Positions 37,996-46,212 of a stretch of 64,000 nucleotides of DNA are shown here, piece by piece (within the stretch, counting starts at the first letter, position 1; every line of letters starts with the position of its first letter). The stretch comes from Streptomyces paludis (GTDB taxonomy: Bacteria; Actinomycetota; Actinomycetes; Streptomycetales; Streptomycetaceae): positions 7,874,001 to 7,938,000 of the forward strand of contig NZ_CP031194.1 in the NCBI RefSeq assembly GCF_003344965.1, written 5' to 3'. The notes under the pieces were generated by a model, which was not told where the DNA came from, did not search any database, and saw only the letters and a program-made list of their open reading frames with translations. The position numbers and the translations under genes are program-made.

Positions 37996-40317
37996 ATGAA
38001 ATTCACCGATGGCTACTGGACCCTCCGGGACGGGGTCGAGGCGTCCTGCCCCGTCGAGGCGTACCACGTCACCTCCGACCCGGACTCGCTGACCGTCATG
38101 GCCCCGGTCCGCCGGATCAAGCACCCGGGCGATCTGACACTGGGCCCCGTCGTCACCGTCCGCTGCACCAGCCCGATGCCGGACGTCATCGCGGTGGAGA
38201 TCACCCACTTCAAGGGGGTAAGGCCGCGCGAGCCGGAACTCCCGCTCGACGCCCCGGAACCGGCGTCCGTCGAGGTGTCCGTCGACGCCGGAGAGGCCGT
38301 CCTCACCAGTGGCGCGCTGTCGGTGCGCTTCGCCCGCGGTGACACCTGGCGCATGGACTTCCTGGCCGGCGGCCGTGTCCTGACCGGCAGCGGAGCCAAC
38401 GCCATGGCGGTGATCGAGGACGGCGGACAGTCCTATGTGCGCGAACAGCTCGACCTCGGTGTCGGGCAGCACGTCTACGGGCTCGGCGAACGCTTCGGGC
38501 CGCTGGTGCGCAACGGCCAGTCCGTCGACATCTGGAACGCGGACGGCGGCACCTCCACCGAACAAGCCTACAAAAACGTGCCGTTCTATCTGACGGACGC
38601 CGGCTACGGGGTCTTCGTGCACGACAGCGGCAAGGTGTCGTACGAGGTGGCCTCGGAGGCGGCGACCCGTGTCCAGTTCAGTGTGGCCGGCCAGTCGATG
38701 CGCTACCTCGTCGTCCACGGCCCCACACCGAAGGACATCCTCCGCCGCTACACCGCGCTGACCGGCCGCCCCGCCCGGCTGCCGGCCTGGTCCTACGGCC
38801 TGTGGCTGTCCACCTCCTTCATGACCACCTACGACGAGGACACCGTCAGCTCCTTCATCGACGGCATGGCCGAACGGAACCTGCCCCTGTCGGTGTTCCA
38901 CTTCGACTGTTTCTGGATGCGGGAGTACCAGTGGTGCGACTTCACCTGGGACCCGCGGGCGTTCCCCGATCCGCCCGGCATGCTCAAGCGGCTCAAGGCC
39001 CGCGGGCTCAGCATCTGCCTCTGGATCAATCCGTACATCTCCCAGCTCTCACCGCTGTTCGCCGAGGGCCAGGAGAACGGCTACCTGCTGCGCAGGACCA
39101 ACGGCGACATCTGGCAGGGGGACCAGTGGCAACCCGGCCTGGCCATCGTGGACTTCACCAATCCGGCCGCCCGCACCTGGTTCGCCGACAAGCTCGGCGC
39201 GCTCCTGGACATGGGCGTGGACTGTTTCAAGACCGACTTCGGGGAGCGCATCCCCCTGGACGTGGCCTACTTCGACGGCTCCGACCCGGAGCGTATGCAC
39301 AACCACTACGCCTACCTCTACAACCAGGTGGTGTTCGACCTGCTGGAACGGCGCCGGGGCCGGGGGGACGCGGTGCTGTTCGCCCGCGCGGCCTCGCCCG
39401 GCACCCAGCGCTTCCCGGTGCACTGGAGCGGCGACGGTGAGGCGACCTTCGCGGGCATGGCCCAGAGCCTGCGCGGCGGGCTGTCGCTCGGACTGTCCGG
39501 CTTCGGCTACTGGAGCCACGACATCGGCGGGTTCATCGGGCTCCCCGACGCCGCGGTGTTCAAGCGGTGGGTCGCCTTCGGGCTGCTCTCCTCGCACAGC
39601 CGTCTGCACGGAGGCGACTCCTACCGCGTTCCCTGGATCTTCGACGAGGAGGCCGTCCGGGTCCTGCGCGACTTCACCCGGCTGAAGCTCCGGCTCATGC
39701 CGTACCTCGGACGGATCGCCGACGAAGCGCACACCGACGGTCTGCCGATGATGCGTCCCATGGTCCTGGAGTTCCCGGACGACCCGTCCTGCGCCTATCT
39801 GGACACGCAGTACATGCTGGGCGACGCGCTGCTCGTCGCGCCGGTCTTCTCCGCCGAGGGCGATGTCCGCTACTACATACCGGAGGGGCGCTGGACCGGG
39901 CTGCTGTCCGGGGAGACGGTCACGGGCCCCCGCTGGGTCGAGGAACGACACGGCTTCGACAGCCTGCCGCTGCTGGTCAGGCCCGGAACGGTGCTTCCCT
40001 TCGGTGCCGTGGACGACCGGCCCGACTACGACTACGCCACGGGTGTGGTGCTGCGGATCTACTCCCCGCCCGAGTCGATGCGGACGACGACGAGGATCGT
40101 GACGCCCGGGGGCGAGCTGTCCGCGGTCTTCACGGTCGAGCGGGACGGCGGCCGGACACGGGTCACGGCGGACCGCCCGGTACGGGACTGGGCCGTGCTG
40201 CTCGTGGGCGAACCGGTACCCGCCCCGGTCCACGGCGCCGTGGCCGAACGGGTGGCGGAGGGGGCGCTGCTGCGGGCCCTGCCCGGCGCGCTCACCATCG
40301 AGGCCGGTGGTGAGTGA
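37996..40317 (+). CDS. GH31 alpha-xylosidase, YicI type
   Basis: This 773-residue protein is nearly the length of E. coli YicI (772) and shares its layout: an N-terminal start MKFTDGYWTL, the catalytic nucleophile Asp in FKTDFGERIP near residue 418, and the acid/base Asp in HWSGDGEATF near 478, then RGGLSLGLSG. YicI-type enzymes hydrolyse alpha-xylosides with retention. There is no signal peptide, so it acts in the cytoplasm. AAGGAG sits 5 bp before the ATG, 20 bp after the exporter genes, in the LysR-box operon. Together with UDP-xylose synthase and a retaining GT8 it implies a removable alpha-xylosyl group, on product or storage glycan. Alternatively it degrades plant xyloglucan fragments. 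Confidence 0.9.
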   Translation: MKFTDGYWTLRDGVEASCPVEAYHVTSDPDSLTVMAPVRRIKHPGDLTLGPVVTVRCTSPMPDVIAVEITHFKGVRPREPELPLDAPEPASVEVSVDAGEAVLTSGALSVRFARGDTWRMDFLAGGRVLTGSGANAMAVIEDGGQSYVREQLDLGVGQHVYGLGERFGPLVRNGQSVDIWNADGGTSTEQAYKNVPFYLTDAGYGVFVHDSGKVSYEVASEAATRVQFSVAGQSMRYLVVHGPTPKDILRRYTALTGRPARLPAWSYGLWLSTSFMTTYDEDTVSSFIDGMAERNLPLSVFHFDCFWMREYQWCDFTWDPRAFPDPPGMLKRLKARGLSICLWINPYISQLSPLFAEGQENGYLLRRTNGDIWQGDQWQPGLAIVDFTNPAARTWFADKLGALLDMGVDCFKTDFGERIPLDVAYFDGSDPERMHNHYAYLYNQVVFDLLERRRGRGDAVLFARAASPGTQRFPVHWSGDGEATFAGMAQSLRGGLSLGLSGFGYWSHDIGGFIGLPDAAVFKRWVAFGLLSSHSRLHGGDSYRVPWIFDEEAVRVLRDFTRLKLRLMPYLGRIADEAHTDGLPMMRPMVLEFPDDPSCAYLDTQYMLGDALLVAPVFSAEGDVRYYIPEGRWTGLLSGETVTGPRWVEERHGFDSLPLLVRPGTVLPFGAVDDRPDYDYATGVVLRIYSPPESMRTTTRIVTPGGELSAVFTVERDGGRTRVTADRPVRDWAVLLVGEPVPAPVHGAVAERVAEGALLRALPGALTIEAGGE

Positions 40318-40337
40318 CGTAAGTCCGTAGGAAAGCC

Positions 40338-40384
40338 GGCCCGGGGCGCGGTGCCGGTCTCTCGACCGGCCCGTGCCCCGGGCC
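40338..40384. terminator. Bidirectional terminator between GH31 and AfsA genes
   Basis: An outer 10-bp stem (GGCCCGGGGC/GCCCCGGGCC) encloses an inner 7-bp stem (GCCGGTC/GACCGGC). GCTTTT follows on the plus strand. It serves both convergent transcripts. Confidence 0.75.
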
Positions 40385-40407
40385 GCTTTTCGGACCGGTG
40401 GAAGCGC

Positions 40408-41346
40408 CTACAGCGTGGTGATGGCGCTGCTGGCCGTGAAGACGGGTGCGCCGTTCTGGTGGGCGCTCACCTGGGTGCGGCAGCGGGCGCCGGGGGAGAC
40501 CGGAGACACCACATGGGCGTCGATCCAGCAGGGGGAGCCGAACTCGGCGTAGCGGTGAAAGGTGATGTCCATCGCGGTCACCACGCCGGGGGCCGGGTCG
40601 GGGTCCAGCGCGTGGGACGCCTGACGGACCGTCTCCAGCAGCAGCATGCCCGGCACATGGTCGACGGCGTGGTCGAAGAGCACGGGGTGGTCGGTGTCGA
40701 CGCGCATCTGCCAGCGCCCGGCCGATGCCGTCGCCGACAGCACGACGTCCTGGCGACGGGTGCGGCTGACGACATCGCAGGACGCCGGTTCGGGAGGTGC
40801 CGGAGCGTCGGCGAACGCACAGGCGGCGGTGCCCCGTCCGCTCCGCAGCCGCTGGTAGACCTTGGGGGAGTGGCATCCGAACCGGGTCGTGGCCACCGCC
40901 ATCGTGACCCCCGCCCGGAGCACCTCGATCTCCATGGACATCGAGGCCGGCAGACCGCTCCGGAGCCGGATGTCGCCGCAGCGCACCCGTAGTTCGACAT
41001 CGGCGGGGGTGCGCTCGATGCGCATGGCCCGCGGGTCGATGGTGAACCGGAACGACGACCAGCTCAGGTGGTAGCCGAAGGGCAGCCCGTAGGCGGCGTG
41101 GGTCAGCAGGGGGAAGGTCTGGCGGACCGTCTCGCAGAGCATGAGCGGGTCGTGGACACCGTGCTCGACGGTGTAGAAGGCGTGGCTGCGGGGCCATTGG
41201 GCGGTGACGGTGAAGGTGTCGGGCCCGGTCTCGCGCCAGCCGGTCAGGAAGACTTCGGCGAGCGCCGCCCGGTGGACGAACTCCCTGGCGACCGTGGTGG
41301 TAAGGACAGGCTGCGGTGTAACAGTACGTTCCGTGGTGGCATACAT
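40408..41346 (-). CDS. afsA: AfsA-like butyrolactone autoinducer synthase
   Basis: This 312-residue protein consists of two AfsA hot-dog repeats (about residues 20-150 and 185-310; each starts with a conserved block such as VHRAALAEVFLTGW and RRQDVVLSATASAGRW). The family condenses a beta-ketoacyl-ACP with dihydroxyacetone phosphate, the first step to gamma-butyrolactone or related signals. The ATG at 41346 follows GGGAG; a longer upstream frame would run through the regulatory spacer. It faces the receptor gene across a 127-bp spacer, the classic arrangement for a self-regulated signal circuit. Confidence 0.9.
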   Translation of the reverse strand: MYATTERTVTPQPVLTTTVAREFVHRAALAEVFLTGWRETGPDTFTVTAQWPRSHAFYTVEHGVHDPLMLCETVRQTFPLLTHAAYGLPFGYHLSWSSFRFTIDPRAMRIERTPADVELRVRCGDIRLRSGLPASMSMEIEVLRAGVTMAVATTRFGCHSPKVYQRLRSGRGTAACAFADAPAPPEPASCDVVSRTRRQDVVLSATASAGRWQMRVDTDHPVLFDHAVDHVPGMLLLETVRQASHALDPDPAPGVVTAMDITFHRYAEFGSPCWIDAHVVSPVSPGARCRTQVSAHQNGAPVFTASSAITTL

Positions 41347-41432
41347 GCCGCTCCCTCTTGAAGGCGCACATCTCCCCAGATGCGCATGCATTTCCCCCTG
41401 GCCTGGACCAGCGGAGACCCCTGTAAAGTAAA

Positions 41433-41443
41433 GGGTGTTCGTT
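41433..41443. promoter_or_regulatory. Candidate receptor operator between afsA-like and receptor genes
   Basis: The AT-rich segment around GGGTGTTCGTT lies between the divergent synthase and receptor genes, 31 bp before the receptor start and next to a -10-like TAAAGT (41424-41429). The same 11-mer recurs upstream of the transposase gene. Receptors of this family normally bind here, but no clear inverted repeat supports it. Confidence 0.4.
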
Positions 41444-41473
41444 TTGTTTGTCGAGTGGAGCCGAGGATTTTTG

Positions 41474-42100
41474 GTGACAGAGCCGAAGCAGGACCGTGCC
41501 GTGAGGACCCGTGACAGCATCCTGCGCGCAGCGGCGGAGGTCTTCGACGAGTGCGGCTACAGCGGAGCCAGCATCAGCAAGATCATGCACCGGGCGGGAG
41601 TGACCCAGGGAGGAATGTACTTCCACTTCAAGTCCAAGGCGGGACTCGCCCGCGCCGTCCTGGCCAGCCAGCAGGACTTCGTCGAACTGCCCCCGGGCCG
41701 GGACGGGTTGCAGCGTCTCATCGACATCACGTTCCACATATCGAGCGAGCTGCGGAACAACGTCCTGTTCCGGGCGAGCGTCCGGCTGGCGGTGGAACGG
41801 GGCGAGCTGGGCCTCAACGACGACACCGCCTACCAGGAGTGGGTGGAGCAGTTCCATGTGCAGCTCGTCGCGGCGCAGCGGGAGGGCGAGGTGATCGAGG
41901 GCGTCGACACCCGGGAGTTCGCCACCGTTCTGGTGGGCGCCTACAGCGGCACCCAGATCTTCTCCCACGCGGCCACCGACCACGAGGACCTGCCCCAGCG
42001 GGTCAGCGCCCTGTGGCGCTATCTGCTGCCGGCTCTCGCCGAGCCGCGGACCCGGCAGGGACTGCGGGTGGGCCCCGGCCCGCACCCGGCCGACGGGTGA
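41474..42100 (+). CDS. Gamma-butyrolactone receptor, ArpA/ScbR family (TetR)
   Basis: This 208-residue TetR-fold repressor has an N-terminal DNA-binding domain (RTRDSILRAAAEVFDECGY, then VTQGGMYFHFKSK) matching butyrolactone receptors. It includes the KxDRAxRTR start that marks this family. The GTG at 41474 has GAGG 8 bp upstream. These proteins repress their own and target promoters until the autoinducer binds. The stop overlaps the next gene by 4 bp. Confidence 0.88.
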   Translation: MTEPKQDRAVRTRDSILRAAAEVFDECGYSGASISKIMHRAGVTQGGMYFHFKSKAGLARAVLASQQDFVELPPGRDGLQRLIDITFHISSELRNNVLFRASVRLAVERGELGLNDDTAYQEWVEQFHVQLVAAQREGEVIEGVDTREFATVLVGAYSGTQIFSHAATDHEDLPQRVSALWRYLLPALAEPRTRQGLRVGPGPHPADG

Positions 42101-43056
42101 GCGGCCGCCGGATCGTCATCACCGGCGCCACCGGCTTCGTCGGTTCGGCGGTCGTGGACGCCCTGCTGCGCCCGGCCGCCGTCCACCCCGGGGAAGAACC
42201 TGTCCGGATCCTGACTCTCGGACGCGGACCGGGTCCCCACGCGCCGTCCGCCGTCGACTGGAGACCCGCCGACCTGGCGGCCCCGGACACACTGCGCGGG
42301 AGCTGCGAGGGCGCCGATGTGCTGCTGCACCTCGCGTCCTCGCTCGGCCCGCGGGAGGAGGACTGCGTCGCGGTCAACATCGGGGGTACGGCCGCCCTCA
42401 TGGCGGAGGCCGCGCGCGCCGGTGTGAAACGGATCCTGCATCTGTCCACCGCGGCCGTCTACGGACCCGGCCCGCACCGCGGTCCCGAAGTGAACGCGAT
42501 CGCGCCCGCGCCGGTGTCGGCCGCCAGCCGTACCCGCCTGGCGGCGGAGGAACCCGCCCTGGCCGCCGGCGCCCTGGTCCTGCGGCCGGGCCTGGTGACG
42601 GGACCGGGTGACCGGTGGGTGGTGCCCGCGCTGGCCGAACTCGTCGTCCGCGTACCCGCCTTGTGGGACGGCGGGCGGGGCCTGGTGTCCGTGGTCGATG
42701 TCGCCGACCTCGCGCGGCTCATCGCCTGCCTGAGCCGGGCGCCGTACGAGCGGTCCGGGCCGGCGGTCCACCACGCGGGTCACCCCCGGCCCGTACGCAC
42801 AGGAGATCTCCTGGCGTCCCTGGCCCGGCACGGCGTGCTGCCGGAAGTGAGCCGGCACCTGCCCTGGCCGGAGTGTCTGCGGCGGTTCCGGGCGACCGCG
42901 GGGCGCGTGAGCGAACGCCAGTTCTCCCTGCTGGCCCGCGACCACTGGTACCGCAGCGACGAGGTCTGGCGGATCGCCGACTGCCCGCCGGGCCCCGGAC
43001 CGCTGGCCCGTCTGCCCCGGGCCGCGCCCTTCTACCGCGCGCTGCTCACCCCGTAA
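42097..43056 (+). CDS. NAD-dependent epimerase/dehydratase-like protein
   Basis: This 319-residue extended SDR has GATGFVGSAVVDALL at the N-terminus and LHLSTAAVYGPG at the expected core. The YxxxK tyrosine region reads SAASRTRLAAEE, so the catalytic Tyr/Lys pair is not obvious and activity may be altered. SDR genes commonly lie next to afsA-receptor pairs, where some modify the signalling molecule. That role is inferred from the coupled start (GTGA with the receptor). Confidence 0.75.
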   Translation: MSGRRIVITGATGFVGSAVVDALLRPAAVHPGEEPVRILTLGRGPGPHAPSAVDWRPADLAAPDTLRGSCEGADVLLHLASSLGPREEDCVAVNIGGTAALMAEAARAGVKRILHLSTAAVYGPGPHRGPEVNAIAPAPVSAASRTRLAAEEPALAAGALVLRPGLVTGPGDRWVVPALAELVVRVPALWDGGRGLVSVVDVADLARLIACLSRAPYERSGPAVHHAGHPRPVRTGDLLASLARHGVLPEVSRHLPWPECLRRFRATAGRVSERQFSLLARDHWYRSDEVWRIADCPPGPGPLARLPRAAPFYRALLTP

Positions 43057-43075
43057 CAGGGCACCCCGTAGCGGG

Positions 43076-43711
43076 TCACCCGGTGGAGCCGGAAGCGTCC
43101 TCCGGCGGCGTGCGCTGTCCGCGTCCCGGCGAGGAGATCCCCGCGAGGGCCAGCCGCCAGACGCGTTCGAGCTGTGCCGTCGCGCTCTCGAACTCCGCGC
43201 CGGTGCCCAGCCGGGTCCGCAGATACGCCTCGGCCCCGGCGGTGAGGTGCTCCGCCAGGACCGCGACATCCGCGGGCTCCGCATCGCCCCGCAACTGCCC
43301 TTGCGCGTACGCGTGATCGAGCAGGCGGCGTACGGCGGGGACCCACAGGTCCGACCAGAGATCGCTGTCCGGCCGCTCCCGTACGAGCCGCACCGCGGAC
43401 CGGACGATGGCCTCCTCCTCCACCAGCCGGGTGAGTTCGAGCGTGATGTTCACCGCGGCCTGCAACGCCGGTGCCGGCTGCGCGGTCACCCGCTCAAGGG
43501 CGGCCCGGGTCAGCGCGCGCCCCTCGTTCTGCACCGTCTCGGCCAGCTCGTTCTTGGAGGAGAAGTGGAAGGTCAGCGCGCCCATCGAGATGCCCGCCGA
43601 CTTGCTGATCTTCGCCAGGGACGTGCCGTCGTATCCGTCGCGGTCGAACTCCGTGGCCGCCGCCCGTACCAGGGCCGCCCGTGTGCGCAGTGCTCTCTCC
43701 TGCCTGATCAT
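43076..43711 (-). CDS. Second butyrolactone receptor-like TetR regulator
   Basis: This 211-residue protein begins MIRQERALRTRAALVRAA and has SAGISMGALTFHFSSKNELAE, the same receptor-type DNA-binding domain as the ArpA-like protein. Streptomyces clusters often hold such a second pseudo-receptor that responds to other ligands, including antibiotics. The Shine-Dalgarno site is weak. Its stop is 19 bp from the convergent SDR gene. Confidence 0.85.
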   Translation of the reverse strand: MIRQERALRTRAALVRAAATEFDRDGYDGTSLAKISKSAGISMGALTFHFSSKNELAETVQNEGRALTRAALERVTAQPAPALQAAVNITLELTRLVEEEAIVRSAVRLVRERPDSDLWSDLWVPAVRRLLDHAYAQGQLRGDAEPADVAVLAEHLTAGAEAYLRTRLGTGAEFESATAQLERVWRLALAGISSPGRGQRTPPEDASGSTG

Positions 43712-44050
43712 GCAGGCCCCGATCGCGGCCGAGCGGTCCGTTCATTTTTGATCATCTGTGTCTCCGACGTTGTGGGCGTGTGCGGGCTCGCGGTTCGGGC
43801 GATATCAAACCGTTGACAAAGCCTTAAAACATGCCTCGGAGTCTGTAAGGGGTCATGTCGGTTCCGCAACGCGGAGTTGGCGAAGATGCGACGACTCTTT
43901 CGCCGCGGGAGCCGGGGATCCGCCCGGTGGACGCCGACTTGGCGAAGTCGGCCGGGATCGGGGAGATGCCCTCCAAAAAAAGCGGGTGTTCGTTATTCTT
44001 TTCTCGTCCTCGCCGGCTGCCGGCCGGCTTCGAGGGGGAGGAGACACCAC
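43712..44050. other. 339-bp spacer between regulator and transposase genes
   Basis: The spacer holds a TTGACA (43813-43818), short direct repeats of TTGGCGAAG near 43880 and 43930, an A-run, and the 11-mer GGGTGTTCGTT at 43984-43994 seen also before the receptor gene. No terminal inverted repeat of an insertion sequence is visible here. Confidence 0.5.
43984..43994. promoter_or_regulatory. Candidate receptor operator upstream of transposase gene
   Basis: GGGTGTTCGTT is identical to the 11-mer between the afsA-like and receptor genes and is likewise followed by a T-rich tract. It lies 57 bp upstream of the transposase ATG. Confidence 0.35.
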
Positions 44051-45166
44051 ATGACGAGGCACGCCACGGCACCGGCCGCATCGGTCGACCAGTTCGCGGA
44101 GGAGCTTTTTTCCGCGCTGCCCCGTGCTGACCAGCGCCGTTGGGCCCGTATCTATCTGCGGGGCCTGCTGGCCACACCGGGAAAGAAGTCCCTGCGGCGC
44201 ATCGCGTCGGCCGTGGCCGCCTCGCCGACCGCCTCGCAGGCCATGCATCAGTTCATCAATGTGAGCCCCTGGGACTGGGAGCCCGTCCGTGACGAACTCG
44301 CCCGCTGGATCACCGGCCGTCTGGCGCCGGAGGCGTATGTGATCGACGCCGCGTACATCCCCAAGCGGGGTGACCGCAGTTGTGGTGTGCACACGCGTTT
44401 CGTGCCGCAGCTGGGCCGGCACGCGAGCTGTCAGGTCGGTCTCGGTGTCTTCCTCGCCTCGGGGCGGGAGGTGCTGCCGACCCACTGGCGGCTCCATCTG
44501 CCCACCCACTGGCTGACCGAGACGGAGCGCCGGCGCACCAGGATCCAGGGCCGGGACCACGCGCGGACCATGGAGCAGGAGGCGACGGACCTCGCCATGT
44601 CCCGGGGCCACCGGGTGGGCGGCCGACCGCTGCCGGTGGTCGCCGATCTCACGTCCCACACGGACCCACTGCATCTGGTGCGCGCGCTCTCCCGCCGCGG
44701 TCAGCCCTTCGTCGTCCGTGTGCCGCCCCACGCACGGGTCACGACCGCCGACGGGGTGCGGCGCGAGGTACGGTCCGTGACGGACTGTCCGGGACGCTCG
44801 GTGACCTTCACCGCGGGCGGCGCCGACCAGCAGGTCGCCTCCTCGGCCCCGGTGTGGATGCCCGGTGGCGCATCGGCGTCCGGCCTCAGCCGCGGCCGGC
44901 TGTTCGTCACCGGCCGCGGCGGGGACCGCGCACGCGGCTGGTGGCTGACCAGCCTGGTCGACGAGCGGGTGGACCAACTGCTCGCGCTCACCGAGCTGCT
45001 GGACCGGTCCACCCGGTCCGTCGCCGAGATGCGGGAAGGGCTCGGACTCGCCGACTTCGAGGGCCGCTCCTTCCCCGGCTGGCATCACCACATGACCATC
45101 AGCTCCGCGGCGTACGCCTGGCGCCGCCTCCAGGGCGGGACGGCACCCGGCCCGGCCCGGGTGTAA
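44051..45166 (+). CDS. IS701-like DDE transposase, divergent
   Basis: This 371-residue DDE_5-type (IS701-like) protein has a first acidic residue in YVIDAAYIPKRG, where active IS701 enzymes usually have DDT, a second in VVADLTSH, and a C-terminal FEGRSFPGWHHHMTISSAAYAW. The start has a strong GGAGGAG 7 bp before it, unusually good for a transposase. No terminal inverted repeats or target duplications are evident around it. Codon use matches its neighbours. It may be a resident or domesticated protein of the signalling locus rather than a mobile IS. Confidence 0.75.
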   Translation: MTRHATAPAASVDQFAEELFSALPRADQRRWARIYLRGLLATPGKKSLRRIASAVAASPTASQAMHQFINVSPWDWEPVRDELARWITGRLAPEAYVIDAAYIPKRGDRSCGVHTRFVPQLGRHASCQVGLGVFLASGREVLPTHWRLHLPTHWLTETERRRTRIQGRDHARTMEQEATDLAMSRGHRVGGRPLPVVADLTSHTDPLHLVRALSRRGQPFVVRVPPHARVTTADGVRREVRSVTDCPGRSVTFTAGGADQQVASSAPVWMPGGASASGLSRGRLFVTGRGGDRARGWWLTSLVDERVDQLLALTELLDRSTRSVAEMREGLGLADFEGRSFPGWHHHMTISSAAYAWRRLQGGTAPGPARV

Positions 45167-45229
45167 CCCGCCGCACCGCCCGTGCCGGAACGAAATCCGA
45201 GTGGTCACACGGTGAGAGGGTACCTCCGA

Positions 45230-46168
45230 ATGAGCGTTATGACCGATCAGCTGAGCTTCACCCTCACGCAGTTACAGTATTTCGTGGTATCCGCCGAGCT
45301 GGGAAACATATCCGAGGCGGCGGAGAGGTTATGCACCTCGCAGTCAACGGTTTCCTCGGCCGTACGGCGGCTGGAACACCATCTCGGCGTACAGCTCCTT
45401 CTCCGCCATCACGCACGCGGGGTGAGCCTCACCCCGAGCGGCCGGCAGCTGCTGCAAGAGGCGCACATGCTGCTGGGGCAGGCGAGAAGCCTCAAGGCGC
45501 AGAGCGATTCACTGGTGAGTGAGATCTCCGGCACCATCGACGTCGGATTCTTCTTCCCGATCGCCCCGTTCCTCGTTCCGCTGACCTGCCGGCTGGCCAA
45601 AAGGCGCCACGCGGCACTTCAGGTGAATGTGCACGAGGAGTCCGCCGACAGAATCCTGGAGTTCCTCCGGACCGGCAGATGCGAACTGGTCGTCACCTAC
45701 GACTTCCTGTCGGGAGAAGCGGAGTTCCATCCGCTGGTCCGGCTCCCCCTTTACGCCCTTCTGGCCAAGGACGATCCGAGAGCCGTGGAAGGCCGTATTT
45801 CGCTGGGGGAACTGGTGGCGCAACCACTTGTCACCCTGAGTTCCCCCTCTGTTGTCCGTCACTTCGAGCAGCTCTGTGTCAGCGCGGGTGCCCCGGTGCC
45901 CGAAGTGATCAAGACCACCACCCTGGAGACCATGCGCGGGCTGGTCGCCGCCGGCCTCGGGTTCGCGCTGATGTACCAACGCGCTTCGAGCGTGACCACG
46001 CTGGACGGCCGCGAGGTGCGCGCGGTCGAGATCATCGACGACATGAAGCCGTCGTCGATCGGGGTGGCCATTGTGCCCGGAGTCCCGGTGAGCGGCCGGG
46101 GCGAAGCCTTTCTGAAAGTGCTGCGGTCAGCGATCTCGATCAGTTACGGCATGACGGCACGTGGCTGA
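45230..46168 (+). CDS. LysR-type transcriptional regulator with two TTA codons
   Basis: This 312-residue LTTR has an N-terminal helix-turn-helix (LTQLQYFVVSAELGNISEAAERL, then STVSSAVRRLEHHLG) and a C-terminal effector domain. The ATG at 45230 has GAGAGGG 9 bp upstream; an in-frame ATG at 45239 is also possible. Codons 15 (45272-45274) and 34 (45329-45331) are TTA, the bldA-dependent leucine codon, so translation should be delayed to late growth. It lies 44 bp upstream of the trans-AT gene. LysR-type boxes at three promoters in the window make it the likely pathway activator. The effector is unknown. Confidence 0.9.
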   Translation: MSVMTDQLSFTLTQLQYFVVSAELGNISEAAERLCTSQSTVSSAVRRLEHHLGVQLLLRHHARGVSLTPSGRQLLQEAHMLLGQARSLKAQSDSLVSEISGTIDVGFFFPIAPFLVPLTCRLAKRRHAALQVNVHEESADRILEFLRTGRCELVVTYDFLSGEAEFHPLVRLPLYALLAKDDPRAVEGRISLGELVAQPLVTLSSPSVVRHFEQLCVSAGAPVPEVIKTTTLETMRGLVAAGLGFALMYQRASSVTTLDGREVRAVEIIDDMKPSSIGVAIVPGVPVSGRGEAFLKVLRSAISISYGMTARG

Positions 46169-46212
46169 TCCGACCGGCGGCCACGGACGTCCTCAACGCT
46201 CTGGGAGGCATC

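Noticed and set aside
37996..40317. Secreted resistance glycosidase of the OleR kind
   Set aside because: The GH31 protein starts without any signal peptide or Tat motif, so it is cytoplasmic as far as the sequence shows.
43712..45229. Complete insertion sequence
   Set aside because: No terminal inverted repeats or target-site duplications could be found around the transposase gene, so only the gene is called.
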